This document shows positions 1 through 11,994 of a stretch of DNA of 64,000 bases, piece after piece (the stretch's first letter is position 1; each line of letters begins with the position of its first letter). Origin of the DNA: Perilla frutescens (Eukaryota; Streptophyta; Magnoliopsida; Lamiales; Lamiaceae); assembly GCA_026008535.1 (NCBI GenBank), contig BRKX01000002.1, positions 31,115,501-31,179,500 on the forward strand. Reading direction: 5' to 3'. Position numbers and translations under genes: made by a program. The notes beneath the pieces are model-generated. The model searched no databases. It was not told the origin of the DNA and was given only the letters and a program-made list of their open reading frames with translations.

Positions 1-87
1 GATCTGAAACGGAGCAATTTCCTTAACTTTCTTGTCGATCTGAAGCGGAGCAATTTTCTCAACTTTCTTATCGATCTGAATCGAACC
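1..87 (-). repeat. 36-bp coding minisatellite in the integrase linker
   Basis: Units at 1-36 and 37-72 plus a partial unit from 73. In the copia frame each encodes 12 residues of the form QIDKKVxxIAPx, so the repeat length keeps the frame. The array may continue to the left of the window. Confidence 0.7.
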
Positions 88-616
88 AAAATCACCATTT
101 TTACTTTGAAGAAAGACTTCTTAATTCTCTCAACTGCACTCTTATTTCTTCACCAGTTTTCCTTGTAAAAACTAATTCGGGGCATTTCCCTTTCAAGGGA
201 ATAAAGTGATATCTATTAACCAAATAGCCAGCAATGCACAAAGCCTCACCCCAAAATGTCTTAGAAAGCCCAGATAAAGTCCTCATACTCCTCACCCTTT
301 CTAATAAAGTTCTATTCATGCGTTCGACAATGCCATTTTGTTGAGGAGTATAAGGAACAATCTTGTGCCTTTTTATACCATATTGAGCACACAAAGTATC
401 AATTTGAGTATTAATGAATTCAAGGCCATTATCAGTTCTAAGAATCTTAATCTGCTTTCCAATTTGATTTTCAATCAGAGACTTCCATGTTTTGAATTTC
501 TCAAATATTTGGGATTTATGTTTCATCAAAAAAACCCAAACTTTTCTAGAGAAGTCATCAATAATGGACAAAAAAAAATTGTTTCCACCATGAGTTGCCA
601 AAGTAGTAGGACCCTA
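1..616 (-). pseudogene. copia integrase core, nonsense-broken
   Basis: The rve integrase core is visible with its three acidic residues in SIIDDFSRK, LRTDNGLEF and TPQQNGIVERMNRTL. Integrase inserts the element cDNA into the genome. A TAG at 616-614 stands where related elements have tryptophan just before Gly-Pro, which separates this part from the zinc-binding part. The end at positions 1-87 runs into a short tandem repeat in the variable linker toward reverse transcriptase. Confidence 0.8.
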
Positions 617-1100
617 AATATCAACATGAATATATTCAAGAACTTAGACTCATTTAGGGTGGCAGAAATAGAAAATTGCACTTTATGTTGTTTACCAAAA
701 ATACAAGCATCACAGAAAGGCAAAGAAGACATAACATCATAGCCAAATATGCCATCATTTTTAAGAAGTTGTAAGCATTTATTACTCATATGACTTAATC
801 TGTAATGCTATAACATAGTCTTATCATGTTTCACAGCATGCACTGAAGGAACAGGTTCAGTTTGACAGATGTGCAAATTATTTTGCTAAGAGCTTTAAAC
901 ACAACCAAAGAATCTTTTAAAACTTTCATTTGGCCATTTTCCCATCTACCCTCAAAACCATCATCTTTCGATGCAGCACAAGATAACAAATTATAGCATA
1001 AATCAGAGACATATCTTACATTTCTAAGAGTAATATCAGAGCCAGACTTAAACTTCAAGCAGACAGTTCCAATTCCCAAGATTTTGCATTTTTTTCTCAT
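526..1100 (-). pseudogene. copia protease C-terminal part and GAG-pre-integrase
   Basis: Two open stretches carry this part of the polyprotein. 1100-831 has the protease C-terminal signature (CKILGIGTVCLKF..., RNVRYVSDLCYNLLS). 789-526 has the zinc-binding start of integrase, including LPFCDACIFGKQHKV. About position 645 the frame slips by one base, so the natural continuation into the integrase core is lost. Confidence 0.75.
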
Positions 1101-2082
1101 TAGCTATGGACACAAAGCCATTATCAATCTCCTTAATGAAAGAGAAAATATTCTTAAAATGATAAATATGGAAAGTACAGCCATAATTAATCAACCACTC
1201 AGATTCACACATAATGGGAGAAACTAAGTTCACAGCAGCATGAGAGGAATGTATAACCATATAGCGGTCACCAAAATTATCAGCAACAACCATATTAGCA
1301 TGATCATTATCAAGTTTACCCTTTTTCTTAGGATGTGGACACTCTTTGATATAATGATCAATCTTACCACAATTATAACACTTCCTAACATGCTTTGACC
1401 CAGATTTAGACCTGAACTTGCCCTTTTGCTTCTTATTGCCTTTGTCAGAGTTATTAGGAGTTCTATTTTTCTCCTCATCTCTAGCATGCATTGCCTTATT
1501 ACGCTGACTACTACCATCCACAGATTCCAAGACCTCCAATTCTTTAGATTTCAGAGAACTAATGATAACATCAAGAGAAGCATTATCTCTGCCATATTTA
1601 ATGACAACTTTCACATCAGCATAAGAATCATGAATAGTATTCAGCAGGACAATATTTGTGTAATTATCAATTATTTTATCACCAAAAAACTTGAGATCTT
1701 GTACCAATTTTGTGAACAAATCAAGATTTTCACCAATGTCTTTAGTCATATCAAGCTTAAACTTAAACAATTTTTCAAGCAAATACATTCTGCTGGTAAA
1801 AGACGTTTCTGTAAAAGTTTTTTCCAATTTTTTCCACAACTCTTTAGCAGAGGATAACTCACCCATTTTTCTTATCATAGAATCACTCAGATTGAGCATA
1901 ATAGTGGAACAGATAAGTTCATTCATTTCAGCACATTTTGCAGGAGTGTCAGTTTCATCATATTCATCAGAAATGGCTTTCACAACACGTTGTTGAACCA
2001 AAACACACTTAATTTTCTGTTTCCAAATATTAAAATCATTTTTCCTTTTGAAAGGTAGTATACCATACACATTAGTAGCCAT
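1048..2082 (-). pseudogene. copia gag and start of protease
   Basis: Gag packages element RNA into virus-like particles. The likely start is the ATG at 2082-2080 (MATNVYGI...), which begins a region typical of copia Gag (UBN2/DUF4219-like). The zinc knuckle CYNCGKIDHYIKEC fits CX2CX4HX4C. The frame then runs into the protease, where the expected Asp-Ser-Gly active site reads Asn-Tyr-Gly at about 1180-1188, so the catalytic aspartate is gone. The frame ends at 1048 and the rest of the protease is in another frame. Confidence 0.8.
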
Positions 2083-2097
2083 TTTAACATGCAACAA

Positions 2098-2333
2098 GGA
2101 AAAAATAACTGACAACCACAAAACAGAGAAAGAATATAAACAACGAGAAAAAAATAAAAAATAGAGAAAGACGCATAGGATGTTAACCAGACGCGAGCCC
2201 CAACATGAGTAAGAAGGAAAAAATAACTGACAACCACAAAACAGAGAAAGAATTCAAACAACGGGAAAAAAAATAAAAAAATAGAGAAAGATGCACAGGA
2301 TGTTAACCAGACGCGAGCCCCAACATGAGTAAG
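2098..2333. repeat. 118-bp direct tandem duplication in the copia leader
   Basis: Two consecutive copies, starting at 2098 and 2216, share almost all bases, including a run ending in ACATGAGTAAG. They lie between the primer-binding site and the gag start codon. The high similarity suggests a late duplication within the element. Confidence 0.8.
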
Positions 2334-2840
2334 TGGATAGCCCAGTTCACAATCACCCATTTGAACAGGGGTGTAAGGGATCACACAAAGTCCAAGGACT
2401 CAATCGAGTTAACACTCAGTGAATCAATCAAGAAATCTCACCAAGATTTCAGAATAAGTTCACAAGAACTTCACCAGATCACACAGATCTGAAGCACAAA
2501 GCCATAAAACAAACAAAAAAAATAGATCGGTAGCAAAGAGAAACAACGAAAGCACCATAAATGAAAAAAACCACATATCTAAGCCAGAACAGCCAAGACC
2601 TCTAACTGAACTAAACCACAATCTGAAGGAATAATCACAAAAGCACGTGGCAGAAACCAAGCTCATAGGCCCTCATGCCACTAGAAAAGAAAAATAGAGA
2701 GGTTCTAGCCAATTTACCAGAGCAGTGCCCTAGAAGAGGGGAACACCGTATTACATTTGTCATTTGTTTGGTGAAGACGATTTTGCCATGCGGAAAAGCG
2801 ATGAACGAGGAGCAACGATATGATGTATATAAAATGACCC

Positions 2841-2857
2841 CCACGTCACTGATACCA
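2841..2857 (-). other. Primer-binding site of the first copia element
   Basis: On the minus strand this reads TGGTATCAGTGACGTGG. It begins with the TGGTATCA that copia elements use to pair with the 3' end of initiator methionyl-tRNA, and lies one base inside the LTR end. Confidence 0.7.
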
Positions 2858-2858
2858 C

Positions 2859-3048
2859 TGTAAGGAGTATTTACAAATAATCTTACTGGTAGTACATAGA
2901 TTACAGCCAACGACTGGAATAACCGAAACACTAATCTATAATTCGAAGGCAGCTATGGCTCAGTTGAGCCGTGAACTCCACAAAACACTCACGGCGGCAC
3001 AAGCCTCAAACCACCAGCGACAACACCTGGGTTGCACCACTTCTTACA
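2859..3048 (-). repeat. Probable 5' LTR of the first copia element (outer boundary uncertain)
   Basis: The LTR would read TGTAAG...CTTACA on the plus strand, a 6-bp inverted pair as expected for LTR ends. The other LTR is outside the window, so the boundary cannot be confirmed by comparison. Confidence 0.4.
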
Positions 3049-3189
3049 GTCCTTACTCACGCAGAGCAAGATGCTCTACTTACAAAGAAGAAGAAGAAGA
3101 AAAAGAATCACAAAGGCTCAGACAATTAATTAACCGTCTCAGATCTTCTCTCTCTTTTTCTTAAAACCTTATCCGTTTCACACACTGAA

Positions 3190-5340
3190 AATGAGTATTG
3201 TGTGTAAATAGATGAAAGGCTCCAGATAATTAGGTCGGGGAGTAGGATTTGGGAATGATCCTTCCTCAGATTGACCGGACAGTAAGAGGCCCAATACTTG
3301 AATAATAGAAACCCACTTAAATGGGCCATATATTCTACAAGTTTTAGATATTTATATTTAATATACAAAAAAAAAGGTATTTTGATACCTTGTACTCTCA
3401 TATTCCAAGATTTGAACTTGTAATTTTGTTATCGTTCTTATTTAATTATATTTTATCATGGCTTATAGATAGTTAACAAAGTAAACATCCAATACGTTCA
3501 ATTGAACTTTCAAACATCATATTTGATAAATATGTATTATTTTTATTTTCTAGAAATTCTATAGAGAATAAATTAATGATTATAATCTGACCAGAGCCTC
3601 TTTATCCGATAGTTTGCAGTTATTGGCGTACCTACATCAGCGCTTACAGCTTAAACATTATTCTTTTGAATGAGTTGATCATGAGAATTGACAACACGGA
3701 GTTTGAAATAAGATTAAAGCTGATTGTGTTATCCACTAAAGTCGTTTAAACAGTTAGATATTCATATTATACGAATTTAATTTATTCATTTTTACTTATT
3801 GAACTCAAAAGTATATTCAATTAATCTATTTGATATGGACTAGTTCAATTTGCCATTCATGTTCCTTTTATTTATTTATTACATTTTGATTCAAACTCTA
3901 GTGAGAGTAAATCTTATCAAACATAATAATTTAAGTAATTCAATTTGTTACGATAAATTAAATCAAGCGATCTTTGTATCGAGTAACATGTTGCACTATT
4001 GCCCAACATGTAGGGTCAAAAATAGGAAGTGCATGGTTCTGTGCAGGACTTGACATCTCAGACTAGTAAAAAAATCAGAATAGCAATCCATCCCCATCCA
4101 CAAATATTTATTACAATTTTTTTTTTCTGCCTAAAAATCATTAATAAATGGTCAAACATGACACTTCTGCTTCATAGTTAAGATTATAAATTTGTTTAAA
4201 AAAATATTTTCATGTAATTTTATTTTATTAATGCATATCATGCTAATAGTTATGATATCATATTACAAACGCACTATATTTAAACAACTCTAGAAATAAA
4301 ACACGAATAATTATTATGATTGCATTAAACAAACAAAAATATTGAAACAATGGGACCTACTCAAATTTCATCGAAGACAAACGCATTTTTTCTAAAATGG
4401 ACCGTCTCATATATGTCCAACCACAAATTCGATTCATCCTTGTCTCAAGAGATCAGCGATGGGTGGACGGTGACATTCTCGTACTCGTACGATTTGTTTT
4501 TTCTATATTTCGACAACACATTTTTTGAACGGGTCATTTAAAGACCAACACTAAATTGGATACATTGTTTTCATTGGATCAATAATAGGAAAATTAATGC
4601 GATTGAGGATTTGTCTTTTCTATCCCACAAGAAAACGGATTTTAAACGAGTCATCTCATGACCAACAACAAATTCGACTCATTCTTTTCATTGTACTTAT
4701 GATGAGTAGACAATGAAAATATCCTTCATTACAGTTTGTCTTTTTCATGTGTGGAAAATCATTTTACACTTGTAGAATAAACATTCCTACTAATTTTCCC
4801 TCATCACATTTTTTTATTTTAATATATGTAGCACCACTTTGACATGAAGGGGCCAAGAATCAAGAAGGAATGCCATCTTTTTTTTCTCTAGTTGGATGAA
4901 ATTTGAATATCTTAATTCTTAACAAAATAACATATGAAACCAAATAGAGAACACATAATGATGATTGCAAATGGGTGATTAAGCAAATTAAGAATGTGGT
5001 CTTAGCCTCAATTATATAACTAGTGTATGGCCACCATTAAATTCTCTGCCTGAATTAAAGTGTTTCAATTTTCACAAAACCCCATACCTCAGAAAACCAA
5101 AACTTTCAAGCAGGAATTGATTTACACTTTTTCCCACATGGTGCACTACAGAAAAAAACTAAAAACAAAGCCAAGTTGCCCACAGTTCCCCACACAATCT
5201 CATTTAATTTTTTTCTCGTTTATTCGATGCTACACCTGATACAATAATTTTCATTGTTTAATTATACAATTTCCCAATACAATCACACGCACATTAATTT
5301 ATTTGTGCGTCTAGTGAAATTAATTTCATCAACTGCAGCG
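3190..5340. other. Intergenic AT-rich DNA, no gene seen
   Basis: No coding region or intact transposon is visible. Around 4370-4690 two stretches resemble each other loosely (words such as CAAATTCGA and GTCAT recur), suggesting a very old repeat. AATAAA on the minus strand at about 5297-5302 and 5219-5224 could serve as polyadenylation signals for the MATE gene. Confidence 0.5.
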
Positions 5341-5358
5341 TCTACACGAGTTGGTACC

Positions 5359-7149
5359 TTACACAACATTACCATTATCATGATCACTTGTAATCAATAA
5401 TCCATTTTTCTCCTCATCACTAACAAACTTACTCACCATCTCTACACGGGTCACCTTGGAGGCCTTCACTGCTTCGTCTTCCCAGTCTGTACAGCGTAGC
5501 ACAGCATAGAGAATCGAAGCAGCACAGGCAGCTTGAGCCGAGAGGAGGCCTAGCCATAGCCCCTCGAAGCCAATGCCTAGCCAGAAGGCTAGGCCAACGG
5601 CTATAGGGGTGCCCACAAAGTAAAACGAGCCAAGATTGATGTGGGCACCCACGACCGGTCTTGCTGTGCCACGTAGGACACCGCAGCCTGTAGTTTGTGG
5701 ACAATTTCCCAGTTCGCAGAGTCCGATTATTGGCAAGACTGATGCAACAAGAAGTTTTAGTTCATCATCTTTTGTGAAAAGGCCACCCCATTTGTCTTTG
5801 AATATCACTGTCCAAATCACATTGATGAGTCCAATGCCAAATGCACAGGCTAATGCAACCATTGCTGCTAACTTGGCTTTGTATGGCTTCCCAGCTCCCA
5901 ACTCATTTCCTACCTGCAAATCAGCACAAACATATTACTTGAAAGTGATGGATTGCTTCTCTCTCTCTCTCTCAATTTACATAACCTCTGATGCAACATA
6001 TATAACAATAGAGATTCTGTTTAATTCACACAACTTGTTAACTGGTTTCAAACAAATGATTGAGCAATTCATACAAGATAAAGAACAAGCAAAATGAACA
6101 TTAAGTTCACAATGCAAAGAGCTTCTTACCCTAGCTGAGACGCACCCAGCTAGTGCCATAGGGACAGTATACATAAGACTCGTCGTCTGAATCATAATCC
6201 CGGTGGCAGCCACTGTGAGCTTAGGGTTGGGCAAATACCCTGCCAACACAGTCACAATCTCATACCACCACCACTCCAAGCATATCCCTATACAACTTGG
6301 CACGGCCAGCTTAAGAAGCGCGGCTATCCCATCACCGCCACCACTACCACCACCAATCCCGGCCTTCCACCTCCATTCCCACCTCCCATACAGGCACACA
6401 TACCCCATCATCAGCACCATCATGTGCAAATTAGTCATGACCGAGGCTATAGCCACCCCAGGCACCCCCCACCCCATCACCACCACGAAAACATAATTCA
6501 AGGGTACATGGAACACGACAGCCAGCAATGTGCACCACATTTGAGGCTTTGTCACCCCCTGTGATCTCAAGTAAACTCTCATTGGCTGTAACAGAGTGTT
6601 TGTCAGTAAATCAGGCAGTGAATAGATGCAATAAGTTGCGGCCATTTTAGTTATATCTCTGTCTTGGCCTAACATAAGCATGATTGATTCAAGATTGATC
6701 CAAAGAAGACTAATGGGGATGATTGCCAATAAAAGTATGAAGATCATGCGATGCAACGAGATCGAGAGGAGCTCCCAATTCTTGGAGCCGTAGGCCTGGC
6801 TGCACACCGGCTCAAGGCCGGAGGCCAGGCCTACTAAAACAGAATAACCGGTGATGTTTGTGAAGCCAATGGACAGAGCGCCACCGGCTAATTCTAGGCT
6901 GCCCAATCTTCCCAAGAACAGGACAGAAACAACTGCCCTAACATAGACTAAACAGTTCATTGCAGTTATTGGAAGTGCCATTGCCCATAATTCCTTCAAC
7001 TCATCGACCACCTATGCAACAAAATACACAAACATTCAGAATAAAGTTAAAGGCATCCATACATAGATGATAGATTTAATTGCATAATATGTCACCTTTG
7101 AGGAGGAAGTCAGTTTGAGAGAGTTGTTGTATGAGTTTTTTTCAGCCAT
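5359..7149 (-). CDS. DTX54: DTX/MATE-family efflux transporter, DTX54-like, three exons
   Basis: Exons on the minus strand are 7149-7096, 7011-6130 and 5913-5359, with GT-AG introns; together they encode 496 aa plus stop, the usual length of a plant MATE. MATE proteins export organic cations, secondary metabolites or hormones in exchange for H+ or Na+ through 12 membrane helices. Family landmarks include LFLGRLGSLELAGGALSIGF, GLASGLEPVCSQAYGSKNW, CLEWWWYEI and VGNELGAGKP, the last starting exactly at the exon 2/3 joint. GLCELGNCPQTTGCGVLRGT places it in the DTX48-54 subgroup; the pattern best fits Arabidopsis DTX54 as remembered, which is inference. Exon 1 encodes only 18 polar residues. No lesion is seen. 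The substrate cannot be told from sequence. Confidence 0.92.
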
Positions 7150-7207
7150 TCTTGAGAAACACTGAAAAGAAGTTAAATGCTTGCTTCAGCATAAGTTTGT
7201 AATATAC

Positions 7208-7217
7208 TATATATACA
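7208..7217 (-). promoter_or_regulatory. Candidate TATA box of the MATE gene
   Basis: Reads GTATATATAG on the minus strand, about 60 bases upstream of the ATG, which would imply a short leader. A second TATA-like run near 7393-7404 is an alternative. Confidence 0.4.
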
Positions 7218-7219
7218 GA

Positions 7220-8480
7220 AGAACTGAAGAAAAATGGTTCTTTTTTTTTTCTTCTAGATTTACTATGATAGATGAGCCTTCGTGGAAAGAAACTGGAGAT
7301 GAAAAAAAACCCAAAAATTGACACGGACGGATCTTCCCTTTCTTCCTTGAGAGATTTCAAGGATGATAATAAATGAATTTATCTGCATATCTATGTATAT
7401 ATAATAATCTTGTTTAGCTTACCAGTTAAAGCTTGTGTAGTTTTGAAACAAAGAGTTCATATGCAGAAATAGGCTATTGGCGGCGACATGGGATTTTACG
7501 GAGGCTCTGCAACTGAAGCACAAGGGAAGTATTTTTAGACAGAGAAAGGAAAGCGATGGATGGTAGTAGATGGCACATATGAGAGAGAAAGATAGAGGAA
7601 TGCAGAGCGACAGAGATTATGGCTATGTGCAGTATTTGCCCAGGCGGGTTGCAGTTGCCATAAATACCCAAAAACTGATAGTAGAAAGTGGTGGAAATTA
7701 ATGAAATATTGCAGAGATTATGAATATTGCAGAGATTATGGAAATTATCACGTGGATTAGCAAAATCTTTATTACCAATCCATTTTTCTTGCTGAATTGC
7801 GATTGCTATTTCAGCAATCTTTTCCTCTGTAGCAATGGATTTCTCGCAATTCTTTCACATTGTTTCACTGTTGCAAGCATCATCTATACATTACATGCAC
7901 CAATTCTTGTTTTTTGAGGTGCATTATTTGCTACTATGGTGCATAAAAAACACTCAATCAACTTTTCTCACTTAATTAAAGAACATTCAATCAACTTTCT
8001 TTCTTCTTTTTTCACAAATAATTTTTTTCATTACATAAATAAATGAAAATTCCATCGTCAATGGATTCCGTTAATTGTTTTTAATTCATGTTTCATTATA
8101 TAATAATTTATAAATTTGCATCTTTTATTATGACAACCACTTTTTCTTAATTTATTATTGTTATTGCATATTATTCCCTCAAAAAAAAAAAAATTGTATG
8201 TCATTTTCTAATACTTATTTATTCTCTAAAATTATTACAATATCGACCTTATCATATCTCGAGCCAGGCTTAATCTCATGCTTTTTCAAAGAGGAAAGAA
8301 CATATAATTTAAGATTCCGCGAGATCTAGATGAATTTTTATAGTTATTATCTACTAGTGTATTTTGGATAACTTGACCTACAATACATTAGTAGTTAGGA
8401 TTCAAATTTATAATCTTCCAATTATGAAATCGTCCACTCATATTCAATTACTGTTGAAATTATAACTATATTTATTAGAT
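7220..8480. other. MATE upstream region, AT-rich, no gene seen
   Basis: Contains poly-T and poly-A runs and no convincing coding sequence. It holds the MATE promoter and probably older intergenic DNA. Confidence 0.4.
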
Positions 8481-8485
8481 TTATT

Positions 8486-8873
8486 AGATTAAGGGCGTCT
8501 CCGATTGGAGACTTGGAGACGCTAAATTAGTAAATTGCGGCTGAAATCATATCCACGGCATTTGGCACGCCAATAAAACTACATAAAAATACTATAATAA
8601 ATAAAAGTATATGAAACAAAAATATAAAAATACACATAAAAATATTTTAATAATAAATCATTAAATGTCATCTATTAAATGAAATTTCATAAATCATTAT
8701 ATGTTATCAATTATAAAATAATAAATGTAAATGAAATAAAAGGAATAATATGGAATATTCTCTTTTGGTATAGAATTATAATGCAAACTGTTGGAGAAGA
8801 AATTGAGAATCTGCTGCATTTTAGTGATAGTGATGCTGTATTATAATGCAGACGGTTGGAGATGGCTCAAGTA
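8486..8873. mobile_element. MITE-like element, possibly PIF/Harbinger-derived
   Basis: The left end reads GGGCGTCTCCGATTGG and the right end, reverse complemented, GAGCCATCTCCAACCG, an imperfect inverted pair resembling the GGGC-TCTCCAA ends of plant Harbinger-type MITEs. The left end also has a perfect 8-bp hairpin (GCGTCTCC/GGAGACGC, 8494-8521). The word TATAATGCA followed by a TTGGAGA core occurs twice near the right end. No clear TTA/TAA target duplication was found. Confidence 0.35.
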
Positions 8874-8974
8874 TAATAAAGGTAAGACATAAATATTTAA
8901 GTTGGTAGGAGAACTATTATTAATTATAGACAAACAGAACTCCGGATTATGCGATAAGTCAAACGAGCAACTTC

Positions 8975-9830
8975 TGCATATGTTGAGGCGTTAATCAACA
9001 TTATTTGACAGGAAAATTACATTCATGTAATAGTGAGAATCGAATCTAAAACCTCGACCGAGTTCCTATATAAATCTCCATACACAACAACTTTTCCATA
9101 AGTTGAGGCGCTAATCAACACTATTTGACGGAAAAAATACGTGCGTGCATTCAACGAGAATCGAATCTAAAACCTCGATCGAGTTCCTATATAAATCTCC
9201 ATACACGACAACTTTTCCATAAGTCGAGGCACTAATCAACACTATTTGACGGAAAAAATACACGCGTGCATTCAACGAGAATCGAATCTAAAACCTCGAT
9301 CGAGTTCCTATATAAATCTCCATACACGACAACTTTTCCATAAGTCGAGGCGCTAATCAACACTATTTGACGGAAAAAATACACGCGTGCATTCAACGAG
9401 AATCGAATCTAAAACCTCGATCGAGTTCCTATATAAATCTCCATACACGACAACTTTTCCATAAGTCGAGGTGCTAATCAACACTATTTGACGAAAAAAA
9501 TACACGCGTGCATTCAACGAGAATCGAATCTAAAACCTCGATCGAGTTCCTATATAAATCTCCATACACGACAACTTTTCCATAAGTCGAGGCGCTAATC
9601 AACTCTATTTGACGGGAAAAATACACACGTGCATTCAATGATAATCGAATCTAAAACCTCGATCGAGTTCCTATATAAATCTCCATACACGACAACTTTT
9701 CCATAAGTCGAGGCGCTAATCAACACTATTTGACGGAAAAAATACACGCGTGCATTCAACGAGAATCGAATCTAAAACCTCAAGTTCTTATATTTCCTTA
9801 TCAATTAAACAATATCTTTGTGGAAACACC
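8975..9830. repeat. Tandem array of about seven 121-bp units
   Basis: The word (C/T)TAATCAAC recurs at 8991, 9111, 9232, 9353, 9474, 9595 and 9716, a period of 120-121 bp. Each central unit contains GAATCGAATCTAAAACCTCG, CCTATATAAATCTCC and a pyrimidine-rich ACAACTTTTCCATAAG. Central units are nearly identical while the first and last diverge, as expected from unequal exchange. Reverse-complemented, GATTCGATTCT resembles a tRNA B-box, so the unit may derive from a tRNA-related repeat; that is inference. Confidence 0.85.
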
Positions 9831-9934
9831 CTTTTTTAGAATAGAACTCTAAATTATGGGACAAATCAAACAATATTATTGATTATAGGCCGGAAAAAAA
9901 AACTCCGAGTTCTACAATAAAGTAGGACAAACAA

Positions 9935-10230
9935 CTACTTTTCCATAAGACAAGGGGCGTTAATCAATACTATTTGATGGAAAAACTACACGCGTGTATA
10001 CAATGAGAATCGAATCTAAAACCTCGAGTTCCGGTATCTCTTTGTCATTTAAACAAGATCTCATGGATAACGAAACTTATTTTTTATTTGATGAAAAATT
10101 TCCGTAATATAAAGACTTTTTTTTTTTAACAAAACACTGAATTATGAGATAAATCAAACTCTAAAAACTAGACACGTATTCATTGAGGATCGAATGTAAA
10201 ACCTTGAGCTCCTATATCTCTCTATCATCT
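9935..10230. repeat. Diverged outlying copies of the 121-bp unit
   Basis: 9945-10035 repeats the words GTTAATCAATACTATTTGATGG, ACACGCGTG and GAATCGAATCTAAAACCTCGAG with more differences. 10160-10215 retains only ATCGAATGTAAAACCTTGAG. These look like older members of the same repeat family. Confidence 0.6.
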
Positions 10231-11750
10231 AAACAATATATCTTATGAATAATAAAACTTATTTTTTAATTCGATCAATGTACATATTTCATAACATAAT
10301 TAAAATTTAAAGACCTTTTTTGAGGAACTATTTTTATTTTATTATTTTTATTTAAAATACAAATAAAGTTGTAGAATTTGTCACATCCTAATCACTTTCT
10401 AGTTTCTTCACGTTAAGTATACCACAATCTAGCCATATTCACCGATCTAATTCCAAATGCTTGCAAAAAAGAGAAGGGAAAAAAAGAAATACCATACCGC
10501 ATTCTAGCCCCTTTTCCTTTAGTATTATTCTAAATAATTATTTTTAAAAACGTTGAATCATTCGAAATTTTAATATTTATTTTGTTTTCCAGTGAACGAG
10601 TGACATATTCTTATGGATTTTTAGCTATTTTTAACATTACTCTATATAGGAGCATCTAATTTGAACTTTTTATGCCTTGTGCCAAACGAATTTTAGAGCG
10701 TGACAACTCTATTTTTTTTTTAAAGAAAATTAGTATTGCTAGGTTGGAATGGAACATATGCTAAAATATTAAGGACAAGCATCTTTCAATAGGCACAAAT
10801 ATATATTTAGAAATCGCTAAATCAATGGAACAAACTTTATTTTGATTAAAGGTCCTTATAACTTTGATAATAAAATAACAATTAGTTGGTGCATAACAAA
10901 AAAGTGAATGACTAAAGCATACTTTAAGTTGGGCATCTTTAATTTATTTGTTAATCAACTTTCCCTAAATGCATTGTTTCCAATTGCTAACTTTTATCGC
11001 AAATCATTGCCCTTTTACAATTATCCTTATTTTTCTAGGACAAATTCTCAAATTCTCTAACAAACATAATAATTGTTGCAATTACGTCATAAAATAGTAA
11101 TAATTTATTAAGTGGGGTTTGTTTGGAAGTACATTCTAAACCATTTTTCAGGCATTGTAGTTCAATTATAAAATTATTAAATCTTTTACAGCTAACATTT
11201 GACCAACTTTTGGAATAAGTCACTTTAATAAAACTCATTGCAGATAACCGAAATTTACTTCAACTACTTCTTGGATATTATTTAAGCGGATATCAAATCC
11301 CTTGTTTCCATTCGTATTATATTTTGTATTTCATAACTATTTTTTTTAATTTATTTTTTAATGTTTTTAATATATAATAATTGAGAAATGATGAACCATA
11401 GATAGAAAATTTAAATTAAAATAAATCATAATAAGTTAAAAATTAAAAAAAATTAAAGAGTTTGAACAGAAAATGCAACAAGAATTGTAACATGTGATCT
11501 CATTTCTAATTTAAGTTGATCTCCTTTTTTTCGCCACCTTTTTTTTTGTTTATACATCACCTTTTTTAATTATATATATAAAAAAGTAATAGCATACAAT
11601 TAACCATGGATTTAATTATTAACAAAACTTAATATTATTCAATGTAGAGACGTTTATACTCACTATCATCTTACAATAATTTTTTATTGATTATTCACTT
11701 GAGATTTAGCGTGTACTGCTGAATCATTAGATTTAGAATATGATAGCTTT
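10230..11750. other. AT-rich intergenic DNA, no gene seen
   Basis: Poly-A and poly-T runs and short fortuitous open frames only. It ends in the target site ATTTT (11751-11755) of the copia insertion. Confidence 0.4.
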
Positions 11751-11755
11751 ATTTT

Positions 11756-11992
11756 TGTTAAAACTATAGAGTAGAAGGTGTTTGAATAAATGCTTGAGAG
11801 AAAATTTAGAGAATTTTTAATTGTATTTTCTTGACTGTAAAACTCTATACAAAGGCAAATGAATTACAATATTTATAGAAGTAAGCAAACGACTAATATA
11901 ACAAAATATCTAGCAACTAACTTCCTGAAAATACGAAAAGCTTGTCACGTGGATCTATAAATATCTTGAAGAACAAAAACTAAGCTTCAACA
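11756..11992 (-). repeat. 3' LTR of the second copia element
   Basis: Same length and ends as the LTR at 23854-24090, with ATTTT immediately before it. On the minus strand the purine-rich AGCAAGGGAG just upstream is the probable polypurine tract. Confidence 0.95.
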
Positions 11993-11994
11993 CT

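Larger units (their letters stand above)
1..3048 (-). mobile_element. Ty1/copia LTR retrotransposon, 5' part, decayed, cut by window edge
   Basis: Read on the minus strand, the order is 5' LTR end, a primer-binding site like that for initiator tRNA-Met, a leader, gag with one CCHC zinc knuckle, protease, GAG-pre-integrase and integrase, which is the copia order. Reverse transcriptase and the 3' LTR would lie left of position 1. The inner edge of the 5' LTR is placed at 2859, directly behind the primer-binding site. The outer edge is uncertain; 3048 is chosen because CTTACA there mirrors TGTAAG at 2859, but CTTACA at 3079-3084 is an equally good candidate. The reading frame is broken by frameshifts and nonsense codons, so the copy cannot make a full polyprotein. 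Confidence 0.85.

Noticed and set aside
4350..4541. Small open frame in intergenic DNA
   Set aside because: Short, no recognisable motif, in a region of old repeats.
7474..7671. Small open frame upstream of the MATE gene
   Set aside because: No domain, no homologous exon structure and weak codon character.
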